From contig CP103021.1 of assembly GCA_024752435.1 (NCBI GenBank), positions 930,001 to 994,000 of the forward strand: DNA of 64,000 nt. The letters are read 5' to 3'. The first letter of the stretch is position 1. Every line of letters starts with the position of its first letter. A program made the translations under genes and the position numbers. Positions 59,425 to 64,000 of the stretch are shown piece after piece. Under the pieces are notes generated by a model. It was not told the origin of the DNA. It ran no database searches and saw only the letters and a program-made list of their open reading frames with translations. Source of the stretch: Allantophomopsis cytisporea. Its lineage: Eukaryota > Ascomycota > Leotiomycetes > Phacidiales > Phacidiaceae.

Positions 59425-62257
59425 ATGTGTATCCAATTCTTGAAGAATACCCTGGGTGCCCTCGTTGCAGTTAACTTGATCATTTTGGTCAATGCTCAGA
59501 CTATTACTCCATATTTCCCAAGCCCGTGGATCAGCAACGGAACTGACTGGGACGATGCGCACGCGAAAGCTATTAGTTTCGTCAGTCAACTCACCCTGTT
59601 GGAGAAAGTGAATTTGACAACTGGTATTGGGTAAGTTCAACGGCTTATTTTGACGGAAACTGGTCAATTGCAAGGCAGAAGCTGAACTTAGCTAGTTGGG
59701 AGCAAGACAAATGTGTTGGGAATACAGGCTCAGTTCCAAGATTGGGCTTTGCTAGTTTATGCTTGCAGGATTCTCCATTGGGCGTACGTGATGGTAAGAA
59801 AACTGAGAATCTTGACGCTCATTGAAGGACATAACTGATTGTTATACGCACAGCCGATCTTGTCAGTGCATTTTCAGCAGGAGTCAATGCTGCGGCAACA
59901 TGGGATCGTAAATTAATCTATGCCCGTGGATATGCAATGGGATCAGAGCACCGTGACAAAGGCGTTGATGTTCAATTGGGGCCTGTAAGTGGACCTCTTG
60001 GTCGTTCACCAGAAGGTGGCAGAAATTGGGAGGGTTTTTCACCAGACCCCGTTCTGTCTGGAATCGCAATGGCAGAATCAGTCAAAGGAATCCAAGATGC
60101 TGGAGTCATTGCATGCGCCAAACACTACATTCTCGTGAGTACTTCTATATTTTGGGTTCAAGCGAGTATTAACAGTGACACAGAACGAACAAGAGCATTA
60201 TCGCACAGAACTGTCGTCTAATATCGTTGATAAGGCGGTTCATGAGTTGTACCTTTGGTAGGGAGTCTCAAATTGTATGTGTGTGTATACTGACAATCTT
60301 TAGGCCATTTGCCGACGCAGTCAAGGCTGGGGTGGGATCAATTATGTGTTCCTACAATGAAATCAATAATACATACGCGTGTGAAAACAGCTACACGTTG
60401 AATCGGTTGCTGAAATCTGAGTTAGATTTCCAAGGATTTGGTTCGTCATAATTTTCATATTTCGGATCTGATCTGTGCACTAACGCTGCAAAGTGGTGAG
60501 TGATTGGAGTGCCCAGGAGTCGGGAGTTGAAAGTGCCCTTGCAGGCCTCGATATGACCATGCCAGGAGATCAAACATTCGGAGCCGGTACATCATACTGG
60601 GGTGGAAATCTCACACAAGCTGTCATCAATGGAAGCGTTCCAGAATGGCGCCTCGATGATATGGTTGTCCGAATATTGTCAGCTTACTATAAAGTTGGGC
60701 GTGATACAGCCAGAGTCCCTACGAATTTCGATTCTTGGACAAATGCCACAGTTGCACCCCTCCACTATATAGTCGGACTTGATAATGAGACCGTCAACTT
60801 GCACATCGATGTTCAAGACGATCATGCTACAGGTATTCGAGAATTAGGCGCTCGATCGGTGGTCTTGTTGAAGAATACGAACAAGGCTTTACCACTGTCA
60901 AACCCTGCAAGTATTGCAGTAATTGGCGAAGATGCACACCTCAATCCAGGAGGTGCCAATGCTTGCAGCGATCGTGGCTGCGATACTGGTACTCTTGCAA
61001 TGGGCTGGGGTTCCGGAACGGCAAACTTTCCATATCTAGTTGCTCCTGTGGATGCCCTTCGAGCACGAGCTGGCACAGCGGTATTCTCAAATATCAGTGA
61101 CAACTATGATTCTGCAGCTGTAATGGCTGTTGCTTCCAATTCATCAGTTGCTATTGTGTTCGCCAATTCTGATGGTGGAGAGGGGTATATCACAGTAGAT
61201 GGCAATGCTGGAGACAGAAACAATCTCACATTGTGGGGAAATGGGGACGCATTGATAGCAGAGGTGGCAGCTGTCAATCCAAACACAATAGTTGTCCTTC
61301 ATACTATAGGTCCAGTCGTTGTGGAGGCGATTCAGAACAATCCGAACGTTACCGCCATTCTTTGGGCTGGAATACCCGGTCAAGAATCCGGAAACTCCTT
61401 AACTGATGTGCTTTATGGCGACATTAATCCGTCAGGCAAGACTCCCTTCACTTGGGGCAAAGCCAGAGAAGACTGGGGAACTGACATCCTATATAATTCA
61501 TCCGACGAGCACCCTCAAATCAGTTTCAGCGAAGGAGTCTTCATTGATTATCGCCACTTTGACAAGCAAAACATCACGCCTACCTATGAGTTCGGCTATG
61601 GAATCAGCTACACCACTTTCAATTATTCCAATCTTCAGGTCACCAAGAAGTATCCTGGTATCTATCTACCGGCGAACGGCACAACATCGGCAGCTCCTAC
61701 TTACGGATCTATTGATACCAACCCAGCTGATAACACGTTCCCAGCGACTATAAGTGTTGTCCCACAATACGTCTACCCTTACTTGCACAGTGCAAGCATT
61801 TCTACCAACGACACTGGCAGTTGGCCTGCGGGCTCTCACGACGGTAGTCCACAACCCTTGCTTCCTGCTGGTGGAGCACCAGGTGGAAATGCAGGGCTCT
61901 ACGATGTAGTTTACGAGGTGACTGCCACTGTCACGAACACTGGGCTTGTGGATGGAATTGAAGTTGCGCAACTTGTAAGTTTCAGGCCAAACGTGGAGTT
62001 GTTGAAAGTAAACGTATCTAACACATGACTAGTATGTATCTATTGGTGGACCAGATGATCCAGTTGTCCAGCTACGAAACTTTGACACTCTAGTTCTTAC
62101 AGCTGGTAATTCAACAACCTTCACCTCCCAACTCACACGTCGAGACATATCTAGCTGGGACTCTTCGCTGCAGGATTGGACCGTCACGTCTTATCCCAAG
62201 ACGGTATATGTTGGTGCTTCGTCGAGGAAGCTGCCTTTGCAGGCGAAACTTTATTAG
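59425..62257 (+). CDS. GH3 beta-glucosidase, secreted, with a 1-bp frameshift
   Basis: Seven exons: 59425-59630, 59696-59794, 59854-60134, 60184-60257, 60304-60440, 60494-61974, 62033-62257 (introns 46-65 nt). They sum to 2,503 nt, one more than a multiple of three. The extra base is a T near 59757-59761 in exon 2, where WEQDKCVGNTGSVPRLGFASL is followed one frame later by CLQDSPLGVRD. All other joins keep frame and family identity. A signal peptide is followed by the GH3 N domain, then the C domain and a fibronectin-III-like end. The nucleophile Asp is at 60502-60504 (VVSDW). The acid/base Glu is at 61531-61533 (FSEGVFIDYRHF). Without the shift the product would be 833 residues, the usual length. 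Such enzymes release glucose from cello-oligosaccharides. Either the allele is dead or a base was inserted in sequencing. Confidence 0.88.
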
Positions 62258-62840
62258 TTATCATATATAACTTGGCAACTTGTTATAGCTTTTAAGCTGT
62301 GTCTCTTCTAAAAAGACACTTCGAAACATGTTTGGCTCGTAGATAATGAGATCTAGATAACCCGAGAATGGAATGTTTGATCTCTTTCGCAGCTAATATA
62401 GGTTCTTTTGCTGTAAGAGGTGATGCGATTTGTATGACAGCCCCTTTGAATGTGGAAACATTGTTGCTTGCATCGTCCTATCTCAATGCAAAATCCTTGC
62501 TTTTATGTTTACAAGTAATTAGTCGCTGAAAGATTGTTAATTTTTTTAATTTTACAATTTCCAGGCGCCATTCAGTCCTTGAGATCTGGATAGCTACAGA
62601 AACTATTCAACAATCAAAAGCTTCTTAAAGAAGGATTTAGTGTGAAGTCAGATTGGATCCCGGGTGGTGTATCCCGGTTATCTTTTGGCCTCTCTCGATC
62701 AAGTTGTACCGACGCAATCCAACTCACTTCGCACCTAGACACTTCACAACCACCAACGACAACAACATTGCTTCAGCTCGAACGCTCAAAAGTCAGATAC
62801 AAAACCAATCCCATAACTGGCAGAATCACAGCTAACCATA
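62258..62840. other. intergenic
   Basis: The 3' flank of the beta-glucosidase gene, then the upstream region of the small membrane protein candidate. A CCCGGG-centred inverted repeat lies at about 62656-62678 (GATCCCGGG...TATCCCGGTTATC). No gene seen. Confidence 0.45.
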
Positions 62841-63353
62841 GTGGACATAGCCAATCTTCATCTTGCAACTCCGCCGTTCCTCACATATCCACCCTATCAA
62901 ACCAACATGGACCTAGCAGAGAAGAACTCTCGCACCCCAGGACTCAAGATGTGGTTCATCAAAAAGAAGTGGAGTGACAACAAGAACTACTGGAAGGTTC
63001 CTCATCATATCGTTGGGCCTTTTGTGGTCATTGGCGTCATACTCTTGTTTTCGCTCACCTTGTGGCATTTCATCCTCGCACCTGGCACGACCGATCCAAA
63101 GGTAACTACGACCTTCACGCCTGTCCCTTCATCGGTCGTTTTATTAACTGCTGCGATGCCATCATCTGTACGGTCGAACTTTCGAACGTCGTCGTCTTTG
63201 CCTTTGTCGTCGCCTTCATCTGCGACTTTTGTGTCGTCCTTAGTATCGCCTTTGGCATCAGCTTCGCTTTCATCCATGCCTTCTTTCACTTCGCCTTTGT
63301 CTTCATATTTGCCAAGCTTGGTCACTTTGCCTTTGTCTAGTATGTCTTGCTAA
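62841..63353 (+). CDS. small single-pass membrane protein with Ser-rich tail
   Basis: The open frame codes for 170 residues, and a second ATG at 62907 (MDLAEKNSRTPGLKMW) may be the true start. A membrane helix lies at about residues 55-82 (VPHHIVGPFVVIGVILLFSLTLWHFIL) after a basic flank. After it the frame is Ser/Leu/Pro-rich and repetitive. That tail is suspect: a GTAACT donor after GTTDPK at 63102 can pair with TAACAG at 63355. This gives a shorter tail (AAKGPYMNATDMAVNATS) with two N-x-S/T sites. Both versions keep the helix. No function is known. Confidence 0.42.
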   Translation: MDIANLHLATPPFLTYPPYQTNMDLAEKNSRTPGLKMWFIKKKWSDNKNYWKVPHHIVGPFVVIGVILLFSLTLWHFILAPGTTDPKVTTTFTPVPSSVVLLTAAMPSSVRSNFRTSSSLPLSSPSSATFVSSLVSPLASASLSSMPSFTSPLSSYLPSLVTLPLSSMSC

Positions 63354-63684
63354 CAGGCTGCTAAGGGACCCTATATGAATGCAACTGATATGGCAGTCAA
63401 CGCAACTTCATAGGCCGGACACTTACAACATGAGATAAGTGGTGAGTCTTTCTTTATCCCATACGGAACCTACAGCTAATTTGAAGTGGATTGTAGTAGT
63501 CTTCAATATAAGTGGAACACTGATCTGGCTCAAATTCTAAATTTGAAGGAAGAGATGGACTGCAATAGGATTCATCGGAACAAGTGTTGGAACTGGTGAG
63601 TGAAGAGAAAATGTAGATGAACTCTGGTTGTACTTAAGAGTGAAGCAATAATCCCAGATGAAATCAAAGGGGCCGGTTTAGTTT
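63354..63684. other. intergenic, nothing seen
   Basis: Between the small membrane protein and the 3' end of the minus-strand gene cut by the edge. If the alternative splice holds, the last exon of the former would extend to about 63414. Confidence 0.45.
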
Positions 63685-64000
63685 TCACTCTGTGATCTTG
63701 ACCCATAGGAGCTCCGGCGCCTGATTATGTAGATAATGCGTATAACGACCCTCTACTGTAACCACCTTTATTTCAGTTCCGGATCTTACATCAGTTTCTA
63801 ACTCTCTCAAGCTAGCCCCTACCAAGAATGTACCTTCTACACAACCTGGAAGTGTGGTCTTGGTAGTCAAGGGTTTGATAATCTTGACGCCGGGTGCCTT
63901 AAGCATGGCTCTCAGTCCATCCTGAAGGATCCGCCTCCCTTCTGGCGTATAGGGTAGCATAGAAGCAATGTGGTGTGGCATGCAGCTGAAGTCCACCACA
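63685..64000 (-). CDS. 3' end of an unidentified gene, cut by the window edge
   Basis: About 104 residues at the C-terminus of a protein on the minus strand, open at the right edge. It reads MPHHIASMLPYTPEGRRILQ, then KTTLPGCVEGTFLVGASLRE, and ends APELLWVKITE. The composition and conserved-looking Gly/Pro pattern mark it as real coding sequence. The fragment is too short for me to name a family. Confidence 0.65.
   Translation of the reverse strand, partial: VVDFSCMPHHIASMLPYTPEGRRILQDGLRAMLKAPGVKIIKPLTTKTTLPGCVEGTFLVGASLRELETDVRSGTEIKVVTVEGRYTHYLHNQAPELLWVKITE

Noticed and set aside
1..64000. CRISPR arrays, bacterial operons or ribosome binding sites
   Set aside because: The window is eukaryotic, with spliced genes throughout; no regularly spaced repeat array was seen.

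Overview
The window is nuclear DNA of a filamentous ascomycete (Pezizomycotina). Nearly every recognisable gene is split by short introns of about 44-90 nt with GTAAGT/GTATGT-type donors. The gene set is also typical: Zn2Cys6 and Fungal_trans regulators, siderophore-family MFS carriers, an ascomycete laccase with a C-terminal DSGI tail, GH128 and GH3 glucanases, and a berberine-bridge-type oxidase. A Tc1/mariner element carries the C-to-T scars expected of repeat-induced point mutation (RIP). I lean to a Leotiomycete-like saprotroph or plant associate, but the sequence does not fix the order. I rebuilt exon-intron structures by hand from splice signals, reading frame and family conservation; there is no transcript evidence.

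Layout. 0-2 kb: decayed minus-strand coding debris, then a complete but dead Tc1/mariner element with TA target duplications. 2-8 kb: a lipoxygenase (minus) divergent from a secreted bicovalent-FAD oxidase (plus). 9.8-14 kb: an F-box-like protein, a single-pass membrane protein of unknown function and a small secreted protein. 15.4-17.2 kb: a laccase. 17.2-24.7 kb: a long stretch with no supported gene. 24.7-26 kb: a secreted GH128 glucanase. 26.8-28 kb: an Ulp1-like C48 protein whose catalytic Cys-Gly is replaced, followed by coding debris. 28.7-29.2 kb: CTF8 (replication clamp loader) with CGCG boxes in its promoter. 29.8-32.2 kb: a Zn2Cys6 regulator. 33.1-35.1 and 39.8-41.9 kb: two siderophore-transporter-family MFS genes on the same strand; the first has three exact ATCWGATAA iron-GATA sites upstream. 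44-47.1 kb: a mitochondrial-type aldehyde dehydrogenase convergent with an acetate permease. 48.5-55.5 kb: a compact group of O-methyltransferase, alpha/beta hydrolase, Fungal_trans regulator and second alpha/beta hydrolase. 55.5-59.4 kb: mostly empty, with two weak small-gene candidates. 59.4-62.3 kb: a GH3 beta-glucosidase with a one-base frameshift. 62.8-64 kb: a small membrane protein and the 3' end of an unidentified minus-strand gene cut by the window edge.

How the genes fit together. Much of the window is secreted or oxidative lifestyle machinery: laccase, FAD oxidase, lipoxygenase and glucanases. Iron acquisition (two SIT carriers) and acetate handling (ALDH plus permease) form two further small functional pairs. 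The 48.5-55.5 kb group looks like tailoring and regulatory genes of a specialised-metabolite locus, but there is no polyketide synthase, NRPS or terpene cyclase in the window.
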